A stretch of 64,000 nucleotides of DNA from positions 82,730,930 through 82,794,929 of the forward strand of contig NC_077227.1 of NCBI RefSeq assembly GCF_027887165.1, written 5' to 3'. The notes beneath the pieces were generated by a model. That model was given only the letters and a program-made list of their open reading frames with translations. It was not told the origin of the DNA and did no database searches. Source of the DNA: Monodelphis domestica (Eukaryota > Chordata > Mammalia > Didelphimorphia > Didelphidae). The translations under genes were made by a program, and so were the position numbers. Shown piece by piece: positions 9,801-20,590 of this stretch (within the stretch, counting starts at the first letter, position 1; every line of letters begins with the position of its first letter).

Positions 9801-12783
9801 CTTTCAAGTCTCAGCATTCTGCAAAATGCTTTTACTGCAGCCTCCACTTGATGCTAGTGCCTCCCTTCTATCTATTATATCCAAAAAAAGATCTTGTTTG
9901 TACATAAGTGTTTTTATTTTCTCCCCACCCCCAGCTCCTTGAAAGCTGAACTGCCTTGGCTTAGTACAGCTCATAGTAAATGCTTCATAAATTTTTATTG
10001 GCTGATTGATATCAGGTCTTTTGACAAAATTAATACTCTGTGTACCACATGGGTCACTTCTGCCTGTTCTCATTACCCATATTAACAACCAGCCTTTGGG
10101 ATCAGCCACCCATTACTTCTTGGTTAAGGAAAAACAACTCTTGAAGGAGGCTGAGGCTTTGACAGCATCTGAACAAACTATGCAATGGGAAAGCTAAGGA
10201 TCAGACACAGCAAGCTTTGGGAGAGCCTTCCCTTCCTTAGAGCAGCTAGATGCCAAAGCTGTATGGCCTCAGACACTACCTGGGTGACCCTGGATAAATC
10301 ACTGAATCCAGTTTGCCTCCATTCTTCATCTGTAAAAATGAGCTGGAAAAGGAAATAGTGAACTCCTCCAGTATCTATGCTGAGACAACCCCAAAGGGGG
10401 TCACAAAGAGTAGGACACAATTGAAACGACTAAACAAAACCTTCCCAGGGAGGTGCTCGGGGAAGAGAATGATGGAAGAGTGAGTTTCCCATTAGCTTTG
10501 TGGCCTATTTGCTTGGAAGCTTAAGAAGACAACAGGAAATGTCACCAGGCAGAGTGAACTGAATACCCAGGGAGAAATCCCAACAGAGATTCACCTTACC
10601 AGAGCCAATCCAAATTCCCAGAGCAGAAGTGGCTCACTAGGCAAGGTCTTCCTAGGGCAGTCCAGAGAGCTTCTGTGTAAGAGAACTTAATTCTAGACTT
10701 TTATTCTCTGTCAAACAGTTCCAGGGACACTTGGATATTTCTAGGCTGAGGCTCTGTGGTTCCTCTCCCAGAGTTCATATAAGTAAACAGTGAAAAATTC
10801 AGTTTGTTGAATTGTGTAGATTCATATGGCTTATACCAGCTATTTAAGAATCACTGAATGTTTCAGCCAGAAGAGATCTTGATCTCAGATGTCACCTAGT
10901 CTCTTTCCTGATTTCGTTTGGAGAGTGGCCAAAAGAGTGGCCTCAGCAGCAAGTATATATGGAGGAATCAGCACTAGAAAGCTCTCCAGGGCAGAGATGG
11001 TGATCACAGGTCATCTAAGCCAAGTCCCTCATTTTGTGATTTAAGAAACTATAGCCCAGAGAAGTTACAACAGTTACATGCCTAATAATTGACAGAGCTC
11101 AGCAACTCTGTTCCCAAGTCCAGCATTCTTTCTCATACTTTGAAATTCCAAGCAGAAGAGTTTGGACCCATGTTGGTGAATCTATGGCACACGTGCTGCA
11201 GGGGGCTGTTCCCCTCCCCATCTCTACCACTCCTGAGGACATTTTTCACATCACCCACCCCTCTGCCTAGCAGCTCAATGGGAATGCTTCCTCCCTCCCC
11301 TGTCTGGTAGAGAGCAGGCAGCTCACATGTGGTATGAGGGGTGCAGTTTGGGCACTTGGTCTCTAAAAGGTTCGCCATCACTGGTTAAGACTATATTTTT
11401 CAAGTTGTGAAGATTTTTGAGCTCCAGAAGTACTTGAGTAGTCAGTAAATCTATGCTTATTTAATGGAATTACATTGAATTATTATTATAGCAATGAGTT
11501 GGGGGCAGCTAGGTGGCTCAGTGGATTGAGAGATAGGCCCAGAGATGGTCCTGGGTTCAAATCTAGCCTCAGATACTTCCTAGCTGTGTGATCTTGGGCA
11601 AAAGTCACTTAACCCCCATTGCCTAGCCCTTACCACTCTTCTGCCTTGCAGCCAATACACAGTATTGACTCCAAAACAGAAGGTACGGGTTTAAAAAAAA
11701 AAAGCAATGAGTTGTGGAAACATTGCAGCCAGCCATATTAGAGAAAGGAGAGCCTGGAGTCTGGGAGATTTGGACTTCACAGTTATCTAGATCTGGATCT
11801 GGTCTAGGATAGTGGCAGTGGGAATGGGAAGAGTTAGGGTGGAGAATCTGACTAGAGTTTTATGTCTTTTAAAGAGGTTTAAAAATTGTGCCCCTTGTGT
11901 GTTACTGCCTTCTGAAGGCTTTTACCTCTGCTGTAACATGTGACTTACCACAAAATAAATATACCATAAGGAGTGGAATTTTCAGGCATTAAAATATATG
12001 CATTGAAGGGGCAACTGGTAGTACAGTAGAGAGAGTACCAGGCCTAGAATCAGGAAGACCTGGGTTCAAATCCAGACTCAGATACTTCCTAGCTATGTGA
12101 CCCTGGGCAAGTCACTTAACCCCAATTGTCTAGCCCTTACCATTCTTCTATTTTAAAATTGATATTAAGATAGTAAGGGTTTTATATATAAAATATATAT
12201 GTATAAAACATATGTCTGTACATTTACACAAAGTATTCCTCCTCCTGCCTCCTTGTATTCTGTGCCCTGGGCCTACCTTTGCTTAGGTTCTTTTTTTGCT
12301 AGGAGATGGTTATGGAGATGGACATAGGATGGATATAGGATAACAGTGAGTTGGATTATTCTAAGAGTCTAGCCTGAGGAAATGGAGAGATGCACTGGAG
12401 GGCAGTTCAAATCTCAGTGTTTCCTCCCCAAATTCTGAGCCCTGAGTCAGGGGGCATTTCCTAGTCACTTCTGATGACTATCAAAGGTGGTATTGGAAGC
12501 TGTGTTTTGAAAAGATAAGCCAGGAAAAGGATAAGTCCACATCCTCTATTCATTTTGGACTACCAGCCATCAATCACTATAACCTGCTCCAACCCCTATA
12601 TGGAAGCATAAAAAAATAACCTTAAGGCAAAGTGCCCAGATTCCCAGATGGATCTAAAGGTGAGGAAAGAGTGTGCTGGAAAGAACAGTTCAGAAACCTA
12701 TTTAGTTCTCCGTGTGTGTGTGTGTGTGTGTGAGAGAGAGACAGACAGAGACAGAGAGACAGAGAGAGAGAGAGAGATAAAAG

Positions 12784-12819
<36 letters not shown>

Positions 12820-15800
12820 GAGAGAGGAGAGAGGGAGAAGAAGGGGAAAGATAAAGAGAGGAGAGGGAGAGAAAGAGAGAAGAAAGAGGGAGGGAGGAAG
12901 AGAGAGGGAGAAGGAGAGAGAGGAGAAACAGAGATGGAGAAAGAGAGAAAGGCAAGAGAGAGATGGAGAGAAGACAGACAGAGAAAGAAAGCACTCAGCA
13001 AAAACATTTCAGTTCTCTGGCTCTTGGGTTCCTCATCTATAAGAAAGGGTTCCCTCTCTTTCAGCTGTCGCACTCTAGCTATGATAATCCAAATGAAGTA
13101 AAGGCAAATTAAGAGGGTAGGAAAGAGCGATTCAGAGAGGCAAGGATACTTCTAGATAAGCTAAACAAAGAGAGATGGAAGAAAGGAGATTCTCCGGACA
13201 CACGATAAACTAGCACAGTGTCTAGCGTACAGTAGGCACATAACAACTTAGTGATCTGTTTTTAGGCTCTGTGTGCTACAGGAGACAGAAACATGGATTT
13301 GAAGTTACACCATTTAGTTCATTACAACAACAAAGAGCCCTTCACAATCCGGCTCCAACCAATGTGAGCAGATTCATTTCATAATTCTTCCTCTCATATA
13401 CACCACCTTCAAGGAAACACTCACATGCTTGCCCCCACATATAGTATTTCCTGAGACTTCTCTGCCTTTGTAAGGAACATCCTCACTACTGAGGATGCTG
13501 TCCATCCTCACCTCAGATTTCTGGATCAGGAGAGCCCTTTCCTGACCTTCCCCAGGGGTTAGGATACTCTCTAATCCCTGAAATTACTTTGTATTTATTT
13601 TTTCTGTGTTTGGTATTTATTTAGCTGAATACCTGTTTTTTCTTCCTCTGTAAAATACATGCTCCCTGGGGGCAAGGATGATCTTATTTTTGTCTTTGTA
13701 TCCCCCAGCATCTAACCCAGTACTTTATATACCCTTGGATGGAATGGGATGGGAACAAAGGTTTCCCAGGATGATCTCTAAGGCCCCTTCCAGCTAAGTC
13801 AGTTCCTTTGAATGTTGGGGATGGGATTAGAAGTGGTTATCACCACTTCCTTTTAGAGGCATTGAGTGACAAGACAAAGAAGACAGGACTTGGCAGAATA
13901 TCGCATTTGTATCCCAGCTTTAATACTTACTAGCTGTTACTTTGTGTAAATCATAGACTCAAAAACTCACAGCTAGATGAGACCTTAGAGATCATAACGG
14001 CCAAGTCCTCAATTTTCATACTTGCTCAATTGAACTGAATTCTGACAACCAAATACATATTTTCTGAGTGTGTAATGTAAGCAGTTTTCTCATCTGTAAA
14101 ATGGGAAGAAGAATAACTGTCCAGTAAAACTTTCAGTTTTATTATGAGGATCAAATGAAAATGTGTGAAAATATTTTCTATTTTACTCAGTAAAGCACTG
14201 TTCTAATGGTATTGCTCAGAATTTAGCACTTTTCCCACATTCTCTGTCGTCTGTGTGGGGGAGTTTATCTGAGAAACACAAGCTTTTGGTCTAAGTTCTT
14301 TCTTTGCTTCCAAGGCACTAATTATCCTTACAGAAAGATTCCCCTAATCAGATAGGATTCTTGGGACAGTGCGTATATGATGCCCCTGAACAGGACTTTT
14401 GGGAACTAGGTACCTCCTGGCATAGAATGAAGACATAGCCATGGAAATTTCAAGGGTCATCTGAACAAGACAGTTCTGGATCCTTCCCAAGATCTACTGG
14501 GTATTCTTGTGGTGTTTTCAGTATAGGATGCCCTGAGGGGAGGTCTGTTCTAGAGTCACCATGGTTGGTCTCTTGGGCTCTCTAACCATGCCTAATATCC
14601 AGATGATCTCCCATCTCCCTGTCCTCCTCATCCTTCCTCAACTTTTGGATTTGGAACCCTGGAGTTGGACTGGTACCTTCAGTTCCTGCATGGTGAGTTC
14701 CCAGCCTTGTTCTTTGGCACTGTTGATGATGAAATCCAGAGCATCCTTTTGTCCTCCAGGCTCACTCCTCTGCAATTTCTCCCGAATGGCTTTCTCCATG
14801 TGCTCATGTAGCAGGTCCCTGGCTCGAATCCCCTAAGGCAAGCGAGGTACACAGGAAAGCCCTTCCTCCTTTGCCTTGGCAGGATCTAACCTACCTACTC
14901 TGGTCCTTTTGGGTCAGGTTTCTGATTTTGGTGGATTGGAACAGGGGAATTGGTAACTATCCCATAGCTTTCTTTCCCAGGGGAAAAGAAATTCCCAGGT
15001 TTTTTCTTCCCCAACTCTTCTTTCATTTCTGAATTAGAGGCCCAGGGCTTGCCTTCAACCCCTCAGACCTTAGACCTGGTGACCCCCAGGGAAATCTGGG
15101 ATAAAGAATTGACACTGGGACTTCAGCAGAATGAAGAGGGAAACAAATAAGGGGGGTTGATCTCTCATAGAAATGTCTCAAAGGACTTCTCTTTGACAAA
15201 AATCTCTTCTGATCCCATACCTGTCCATACAAAGAGCCCCCTCTAAATTGTACCTCTTCTCTGGCCTTTAAAATAAGAATGGATAAAAAGATACCACACT
15301 AAGTCCTGGTGTTAACAGAAATCCAGATACTTGTGTGGAGCCCAATTTGAAGAATGGAAGGAAACCCTGAGTTTTGTACATCAAAGACACTAGAGGGTCT
15401 TGTGGATAAGGAAGATGGTATCCTGCTTTGTGGGGAGGGGTCCCTCAGCAGCTAGGGGACAGGACAATGAAACTGGAAGGAAAGCGACCAAAAAAGTACA
15501 TGACAGAACTTAGGTAAAGCTAAAGAGAATTCTGATTGTGAGATTTGTAATTATGAAAGAAGGATAGCCCAGAAGAATAGTACAGCTAGATTTAGAGCTA
15601 GGACAAACAGGGTCTCAATCCCAACCCTGACATTTACCAACACGACAAGAGATAAGGCACTTAAACTAATCTAAACCTGTTTATTCCCTTGTGAAATGGG
15701 GAGAATAACACATGTTCTATCTACTTCAGAAAACTGCCTTTAAGCTTAATTAAGGTAACATTGATACAGTATTTTGCAAATCTAAAAGGACTCTATAAAG

Positions 15801-18386
15801 TCTGCTATTATTAGTCTCATTCTGTCCTAACTAGAAAACAGGCCAGTCCCACATTAGGAGGTTAGGAGCCTAAAAAGTCATCTCAGAAAATCAGTTTAAT
15901 TTTTCATCAGGTGATTTAGCCAGCAAAGGAGTAAGAGAGAGTGGTAGAGCTAGAAAAGATTTTATTGTGCTCTGTACTGGTAGGGGACCAGATGTTTTTA
16001 TATAGTTCTTTACTGGAGACTGGCCAACCAAAAGACCAGGTCTGGGTTTAGAGGTTCAGCTACCCTGGGACCCCCCTGAGCTCTGCTCAGCTACCCAAGG
16101 CCAGAGGTCTTCACAATAGCTACTCTGGGCTGTTTGAGGACTGGGGAATTACTCCCAACTCCTCTCAAGACAGGTGAGATGGCAGGAAATCTCAGGTTCC
16201 TGCTATTGACCTGCTGGGACTGGAAGGAGAGAGGCCAACTATAGATCTTTTATGGGCAAAGAGTTCCTTCCCAGAAATCGATGGTAAAGAGATCTAGCCT
16301 GGGAATGTTTTCCAGTCAGATGATCATTTCTCCTCTGAGATCATGGATTGAGTTTTGTTGTTGTTTTAATAAACCTTTACCTTCCGTCTTAGATTCAATA
16401 CTGTGTATTGGTTCTAAGGCAGAAGAGCAGTAAGGGCTAGGAAATGGGGGTCAAGTGACTTGCCCAGGGTCACACTGCTAGGAATAGTTCTTAAAATAAT
16501 ACTAAATAATTCATATATAGCCCTAGTGTTTCCAAAGCGCTTTGCAGTTATACTCAGAGATCTTATCATCTCACTTCACAGTCAAAGGGACTGAGACTGG
16601 GCGGAAAAAAAGTGACATAATCATCTGCTGCAGAGTTTAATGGGCTTGCTAATTCCAAGGCCACAATGTATTTGTCTTCCCCAAATGACCATTTGTAGCT
16701 GGAAAAGGCCAGAGATCTGCTCCTTCAAAGCACCTCGCTGAGAAGTCCTTATCTCTCTGGGCTGGGGATAGGAAATTCTAGGGAGCAAGGTCTACAAAGG
16801 AAAGACTTCCCAAAAGGCAGTAAGGGAATGGCCAGAAGGCTCCCAGGTTCAAGCCCAAGGAAGGCTTTCTGTCTCTGTCTTTCTCTCTATTTCTGTCTCT
16901 GCCTCTGTCTCTCTCTGTGTCTCTCTCTCTCCTAGGCAATCTTAGTCCTCCCCTAGGAACTTGAGCTGGTGCTTTCTCCAGTCCTGGCAGTGGACTATGC
17001 AGCTCCCCCATCCCCAGCCCGCAGCGTTGGGTTCCCTAACCTAGTCCAAGAAGAGGAGGGCGCAGTACCTTGCGCAGTCCGCTGAAGGGCACATCCAGAG
17101 GCAGAGAAAAGAGGTTTTCCATGAGTTGCTCGAACGTCTTGGCCAGCTCGTTGCATTCGCTTTCTTCCAGGCGCAGACCCAACAGGATCCGCGCGGCGAT
17201 GCGGAAGGTCAAAGCCTTAGTGGCCGAGTACACCGAGACTGGTCCTGGGACCCCGCACCAAGTCCAAAGTTCCCGCCGCAGCGTGGCCTGGATGCGCGGC
17301 ATGTAGCTTTCTAGTGCCGCATGGCTGAATACTCGGGCCAGAATCTGTAGCGGAACGCGCCAGCTCCGAGTCCCTCTGCGGGCCCTAGGGCTGGAGCTGC
17401 CAAAAGAAGCCATCCTTCCCTCCCGAGGCCTCCACCGTGGCCGCAGCGGCCCTCCCTTAGTCTAGCCTCTCACTCCTGCCGCCTCAGTCTCACTCCCTTT
17501 TTAGCTTGCCAAACTCCTTCGCGTTTACGCGAAACCAGGGGAACTGCCTGAAGATGCTTGACCGGGGACAGAACTATCTAGCGTGACTTCCAGATCTAAA
17601 GATCGGGTACCCTGGGTTTCCCCTCCCCGAATGGACGCTCCGGCTCTCACCTTGCGCCGCTGCCGGTGGGGCTCTCCGACTGCCCCCAGAAGCGTGTGAG
17701 AGCCTAGCAGGATGCGCGCGCTCTGAGGCCATTGGCTGCTCACCAGGCGGTGCTCGCCCAGGAGGAGGGTGCGCACGTTCTGGGCGCCGCTCACGCGGAT
17801 CAATGGCTTGCCCAGCAGGTGCGTTTTGAATACCGTCCCGTAGCGCTCCCGACGAGAGCTGTGGAACCTGGAGCCCTACGAGCGGGAAGCGAGGGGAGCA
17901 AAGAGCACCGGGGAGGCGAGAGGGTTGGGGGACGGCAGAAGAGGTCAACCGCTAGAATGGGAGCCCCTCAGACCTGCCTCGGGCTCCAGTTTGGGAGGTT
18001 AGTGTTGCCCTAGCCCAGGGAAGGAGGGAGTCTGGGAAGAAGAGATTCCGGCATCGGATCGCCAGAGCCCGAGGGCTGGGGAGGGGAAACTGCAGTCTAC
18101 TTTAGGGAGCCCGAAGAGGAACGTGCACATAGAACCGAAAGGGGCTTCCCGGAACGCAGCGCCCAAGGAAAAGCCTACTTACCTGAACCAGCCAGTGCAG
18201 CGTCTCTCCGAAAAAGGGCCAGCCCATAGAACCCTTGGGAAGGGGCAGAGCGCATGCCCGGTCTCTGCTCAAAGTCCAGCGCAAGGTCCAGAGGTGTTGG
18301 GCCACGCTGAGCAGCAGCCCCAGGGAGAGTAGGATGGTCAGTGCAGCTTCCGCCACTGAGAGACTGCTCATCCCCAGAGGGAACAT
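6460..18386 (-). CDS. CYP26C1: Cytochrome P450 26C1, complete gene with six coding exons
   Basis: CYP26 enzymes are ER-bound haem monooxygenases that hydroxylate all-trans and 9-cis retinoic acid and so clear it from tissues. Six exons join in frame with GT-AG junctions, all at codon boundaries: 18386-18183, 17875-17651, 17344-17069, 14832-14677, 8337-7747 and 6834-6460. They give 608 residues; human CYP26C1 has 522 as I recall. The protein starts [10 protein letters not shown] with a hydrophobic N-terminal anchor (about residues 10-30), followed by [19 protein letters not shown]. The I-helix motif AAFFTTAS is at 296-303, ExxR (EVLR) at 462-465, and the haem-binding [10 protein letters not shown] at 538-547 with the ligand Cys at 545. 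CYP26A1 and CYP26B1 are excluded by the much closer match to CYP26C1 in exons 1-3 and 6. The extra length lies wholly in exon 5. Confidence 0.95.
6835..7746 (-). other. CYP26C1: CYP26C1 intron 5, no repeat recognised
   Basis: This is a 912 bp intron with donor GTAAGT next to 7747 and acceptor CAG next to 6834. I see no mobile element in it. Confidence 0.8.
7747..8337 (-). CDS. CYP26C1: CYP26C1 exon 5 with a long in-frame insertion
   Basis: It encodes residues 288-484. The first part ([20 protein letters not shown]) is the I-helix, and the last part ([20 protein letters not shown]) is the K-helix with ExxR. Between them, residues about 338-437 (7888-8187) form a Pro/Ser/Gly/Glu/Lys/Arg-rich segment open in frame. 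The human exon has about 110 residues against 197 here, so roughly 87 are extra. The flanks CSC and CECDPDL match the Cys-rich J-K loop of human CYP26C1. I saw no strong GT donor inside the segment that would make it a retained intron, although an acceptor-like tract ends at 7998. Confidence 0.88.
9690..10010 (+). mobile_element. L2 LINE 3' fragment
   Basis: Pyrimidine-rich L2 3' sequence (CTCTGTCTCCCATGCCTG and following) leads to the degraded tail CTCCTTGAAAGCTGAACTG and AGTAAATGCTTCATAAATTT. Confidence 0.6.
10215..10440 (+). mobile_element. THER1-type CORE-SINE
   Basis: Landmarks are GAGCAGCTAGATG, ATCTGTAAAAATGAGCTGGA, AACTCCTCCAGTATC, CCCAAAGGGGGTCACAAAGA and GACACAATTGAAACGACT, which together are the THER1-like consensus in plus orientation. 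Confidence 0.75.
10860..11110. repeat. Diverged ancient repeat motifs
   Basis: Two short copies of the AGAGATCTTGATCTCAG...CACCTAGTC type (10875-10905 and 11000-11100, the second with AAGAAACTATAGCCCAGAGA) are seen. Family not assigned. Confidence 0.35.
11501..11703 (+). mobile_element. Marsupial tRNA-derived SINE, full length
   Basis: It begins GGGGGCAGCTAGGTGGCTCA with an A box, has GGGTTCAAATCTAGC as B box, and ends GAAGGTACGGGTTTAAA. Target-site duplication GCAATGAGTTG flanks it (11491-11501 and 11704-11714). Confidence 0.93.
12008..12185 (+). mobile_element. tRNA-derived marsupial SINE, different subfamily
   Basis: The 5' part differs from the common type (GGGGCAACTGGTAGTACAGT, CAGGCCTAGAATCAGGAAGA), while the B box and GACCCTGGGCAAGTCACTTA are shared. 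The 3' end is AT-rich. Confidence 0.8.
12711..12990. repeat. Compound (GT)n-(GA)n-(TA)n-(GA)n microsatellite
   Basis: GT repeats (12711-12731) pass to GA/GACA (12732-12780), then TA repeats (12786-12814), then about 170 bp almost purely purine on the plus strand. It lies inside CYP26C1 intron 4. The long purine tract can in principle form triplex DNA. Translations across it are low complexity and not genes. Confidence 0.95.
13330..13745 (+). mobile_element. L2 LINE 3' end
   Basis: It has the L2 series CCTTTCCTGACCTTCCCC, TTACTTTGTATTTATTTT and the tail GGGGGCAAGGATGATC, TTTGTATCCCCCAGCATCTA. Confidence 0.7.
13870..14200 (+). repeat. MIR-like SINE fragments
   Basis: TACTTACTAGCTGTTACTTTG and the later TTTTCTCATCTGTAAAATGG followed by ATTATGAGGATCAAATGA follow the MIR order, interrupted near 13960-14070 by another ancient repeat motif. 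Confidence 0.55.
14677..14832 (-). CDS. CYP26C1: CYP26C1 exon 4
   Basis: The 156 bp exon encodes residues 236-287, starting [20 protein letters not shown] and ending LTMQELK. It covers the G-H region before the I-helix. Acceptor GCCTTAG and donor GTACCA flank it. The centre ([10 protein letters not shown]) is the least conserved part relative to human. Confidence 0.93.
15570..15825 (+). repeat. MIR-type SINE, diverged
   Basis: ATTCCCTTGTGAAATGGGGA, ACCTACTTCAGA-like and CTGCTATTATTAGTCTC stand in MIR order. It lies in CYP26C1 intron 3. Confidence 0.5.
16365..16485 (-). mobile_element. Marsupial tRNA-derived SINE, 3' part
   Basis: The reverse complement of the SINE 3' half: AAACCTTTACCTTCCGTCTT, GTTCTAAGGCAGAAGAGC, GACTTGCCCAGGGTCACAC. 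It is cut before the B box and followed (16490-16660) by a MIR-like piece. Confidence 0.85.
16862..16932. repeat. (TC)n-rich simple repeat
   Basis: A run of TCTGTCTCT and CTCTCTCT units in CYP26C1 intron 3. Confidence 0.85.
17069..17344 (-). CDS. CYP26C1: CYP26C1 exon 3
   Basis: It encodes residues 144-235, beginning [20 protein letters not shown] and ending [11 protein letters not shown]. It covers helices C to F, including [17 protein letters not shown]. Acceptor CTACAG and donor GTACTG are present. Conservation to human CYP26C1 is high in the second half. Confidence 0.95.
17651..17875 (-). CDS. CYP26C1: CYP26C1 exon 2
   Basis: It encodes residues 69-143, beginning [20 protein letters not shown] and ending [12 protein letters not shown], with the family motif [16 protein letters not shown]. 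Acceptor CGTAG and donor GTGAGA are used. It is near-identical in length to the human exon (75 codons). Confidence 0.95.
18183..18386 (-). CDS. CYP26C1: CYP26C1 exon 1 with start codon
   Basis: It encodes residues 1-68. ATG at 18386-18384 has A at -3 and matches the human start MFP. An N-terminal membrane anchor is followed by the [18 protein letters not shown] signature shared by CYP26 members. An upstream in-frame extension exists but lacks conservation, so this start is preferred. Donor GTAAGT follows 18183. Confidence 0.95.
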
Positions 18387-18720
18387 TTTCTGCCTCCAGG
18401 ACGGAGGAGGCAAGCGAGGCAGGATCCCAGAAGCCAGACAGAGTGCAAAGGAACAGGAGCCCCTTGGAGCAAAGGGAGAGGCCCGGCATTGGTCCCAGGG
18501 AACTGAGGAGGCCGAAGAGTCTGTGCAAAGAGCCCTTCCCAGACGTGATGTCTTGAGGTGACCCTGGGCAGGGCTGAGGGGGCAGCCGCTTGTGAGGGGT
18601 CTCTTCCAGCGGCTGAGAACCAACCACATCCCCCCAAGTTTGGGCCCATTTCCTTTCTTTTCACTTTTCACAGGTGGTCTCATTGGAAGAGGAGGCCACC
18701 CACCATACCCTGCCCTAGAG
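18387..18720 (-). promoter_or_regulatory. CYP26C1: CYP26C1 proximal promoter and 5'UTR
   Basis: Two minus-strand CCAAT boxes (plus ATTGG at 18488-18492 and 18682-18686) lie about 105 and 300 bp upstream of the ATG. No TATA box was seen, in keeping with a CpG-rich promoter. The transcription start is not determined. Confidence 0.4.
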
Positions 18721-18779
18721 CCCTAGCAGGGGAAGTCACAAATGGGGAGAAGGAGACACCCAACCTCACACCTTGGCAG

Positions 18780-19430
18780 TTAAGGCTCAGAAAGGGCCGG
18801 GTGAGCTTCAGCTGACTCCAGGCAACAAGCATTAACAGAGAAGACAACACTCACCCGACAGCCTTCAGGTACCCAAATGTCCACCAGAATGAGTGCACAG
18901 CGCCCCTCCTTCCCCACACAGGTTAACCATAACTGACTGTCCTGATGGGGTTTATGTAGAGGTTTGCTGTCTTTCTGTATATTTAAGGAACTTGCAAAGT
19001 ATAGTGACTGGAGGCAGTGGAAATGGGTGTATTTATTGATGAAAAAATACATTGGAGGCTTTTGTGACAGCTCCCAAGCAGGGGCCCCAGAGGCGCCTGA
19101 CTGGGCAATCAGGTAATCAAGAACAGCAGATTGGCAGTTTGACTTTCCTGGCAGGGTGGAGCTTTTCTGACTCTAGATCTCTCCATCCACCCACCATGTG
19201 AGCCAAAGGGGGGGGGGGGTCCCATTATCCTCTATTCCTGGCTTCCCAGATCGCTTGGAGCTTCCTACAACCTCAAACTCAGCCCTGGGCAAAGACAGCT
19301 CTGCGGCCTGAGAGTGGGGAGTAGGCCATCGGTTTAGACCTCTAAGATATTGCTCAAACATCTCAAGTGTACCAGGACTGGGATCGGGCACTTTCTTTTT
19401 ATTCCGTTTCTTTTTAGAAGGACAGGTGGG
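18780..19430. other. Intergenic spacer between CYP26C1 and EXOC6
   Basis: No coding or clear repeat is recognised apart from a poly-G run at about 19207-19219. Confidence 0.5.
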
Positions 19431-19675
19431 AAAGAACGCTATCCACATGCAGAGAAAGAACATCAAGTGGTTCAATGGGTATATGACTGAGGATTTTGAC
19501 TTTAAATGAGCACTCTATTGCAAATATTAATATGGAAATAGGTTTTGAACAATGATACATGTACAACCCAGTGGAACTGCTTGTCAGCTCCTGGAGGGGG
19601 AAGGGAAGAGGAGTGGGAAAAATCATGAATCATGTAACCATGGAAAAATATTCTAAATAAATTAATTTTAAAAAG
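19430..19675 (+). mobile_element. Short L1 3'-end fragment
   Basis: Sequence ending AACCATGGAAAAATATTCTA then AT-rich tail matches, in the other orientation, the copy at 31265-31460 (GAATAGAATTATC..., TTCCCATGGTTAG). It is a 5'-truncated marsupial L1 tail. Confidence 0.6.
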
Positions 19676-19679
19676 AAGA

Positions 19680-20590
19680 AAGATATGATAAAAAAGGCCG
19701 GGTGGCTGGGTAGCCCTGGGTCCCCTCTTTGGAGAACCTGCTTGTGGTATTCTGATGGTATCGCCCATTTGCTCCACATTTAGGATCTTTTTCTGCAAAC
19801 TGTGAAATTTCAGGGAGCTCCGTTGGTAGCTCTCCAGATACTTGGTAGCTCCCCAAGATAGTTCAGTTTTAGACAAGGAGGAATTCTCATCCTATATTTC
19901 GTTATTTCTAGTCCTTCTTGTCTGCCCTTTAAAGAGCAATAGAGACTCCAGGGCCTCCATTCTTGAGGGCCTTTAAGATCCCTACAAATTTTCACACAAC
20001 CCATCAGGACAGAGATGAGACAAACTCCCTCCACACAGTCAGCAGGGTCCAGGACACTAACAGGATAATTAAATGACGTATATACCAGTGGAGTCTCAGC
20101 TCTGAACCAAATCTCTTTGTCTCAAATTTGGGACAGGTTTGCTGTGCTGCTATACTGGTAGGAAAAGCACCTAGGATATTCATTAGGGGTCAAGAACCAT
20201 CTGTGCCCATCTTCTGCCCTGGATTTCTGGGCAGGGGAAGCCAGAGAAGAACCTGAATCAGTGTTGAGGAGCTTCTCTTTTGTCTTTTTGTTGCTACTTC
20301 CAATCCCAGAGTGCTACTCTATTGCTTACTGGGATTTCCCAACATATTAGTTCTCCATGATACAAATTATTTTTTGTGCCATACTTTAGAGTAGGAAATA
20401 AGTAAGAGAAGAAAAGCCTATTTCTTTGAGGTTGATCCCAACTTCATCCTCATACAACTTCTGGAGAGGGAGCATTATTTTTGGATATCAAAGAAAAAAG
20501 AAAGCATTTGTTGAATTCACCATCAGCTATCTTTATAAATGTAAATATTTCAGAAAGCAGTGAATGGCAACAACCACAGGTTTTCAACAA
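19680..20590. other. Intergenic spacer, nothing recognised
   Basis: No gene, RNA or clear repeat is seen between the L1 tail and the presumed end of the EXOC6 transcript. Confidence 0.45.

Larger units (their letters stand above)
8338..14676 (-). other. CYP26C1: CYP26C1 intron 4 (6.3 kb), repeat-bearing
   Basis: The intron has donor GTACCA next to 14677 and acceptor TTGCAG next to 8337. It is by far the longest CYP26C1 intron. Its repeats are listed separately. 8340-9650 holds no recognised repeat apart from C-rich and poly-A runs; 10450-11500 and 12200-12700 contain only short diverged motifs. Confidence 0.8.
17030..18450. promoter_or_regulatory. CYP26C1: CpG-rich island over CYP26C1 exons 1-3
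   Basis: CpG dinucleotides are frequent here and scarce in most of the window. The island covers the 5' end of the gene including introns 1 and 2. This is read by eye; no formal CpG score was computed. Confidence 0.6.

Noticed and set aside
12648-13101. Open frames over the GA/TC and TA tract
   Set aside because: Low-complexity translations of a microsatellite.
17732-18013. Plus-strand frame over CYP26C1 exon 2
   Set aside because: Antisense shadow; no homology seen.
18557-18573. DR5-like sequence near the CYP26C1 promoter
   Set aside because: AGGTGA-CCCTG-GGCAGG has a poor second half-site.
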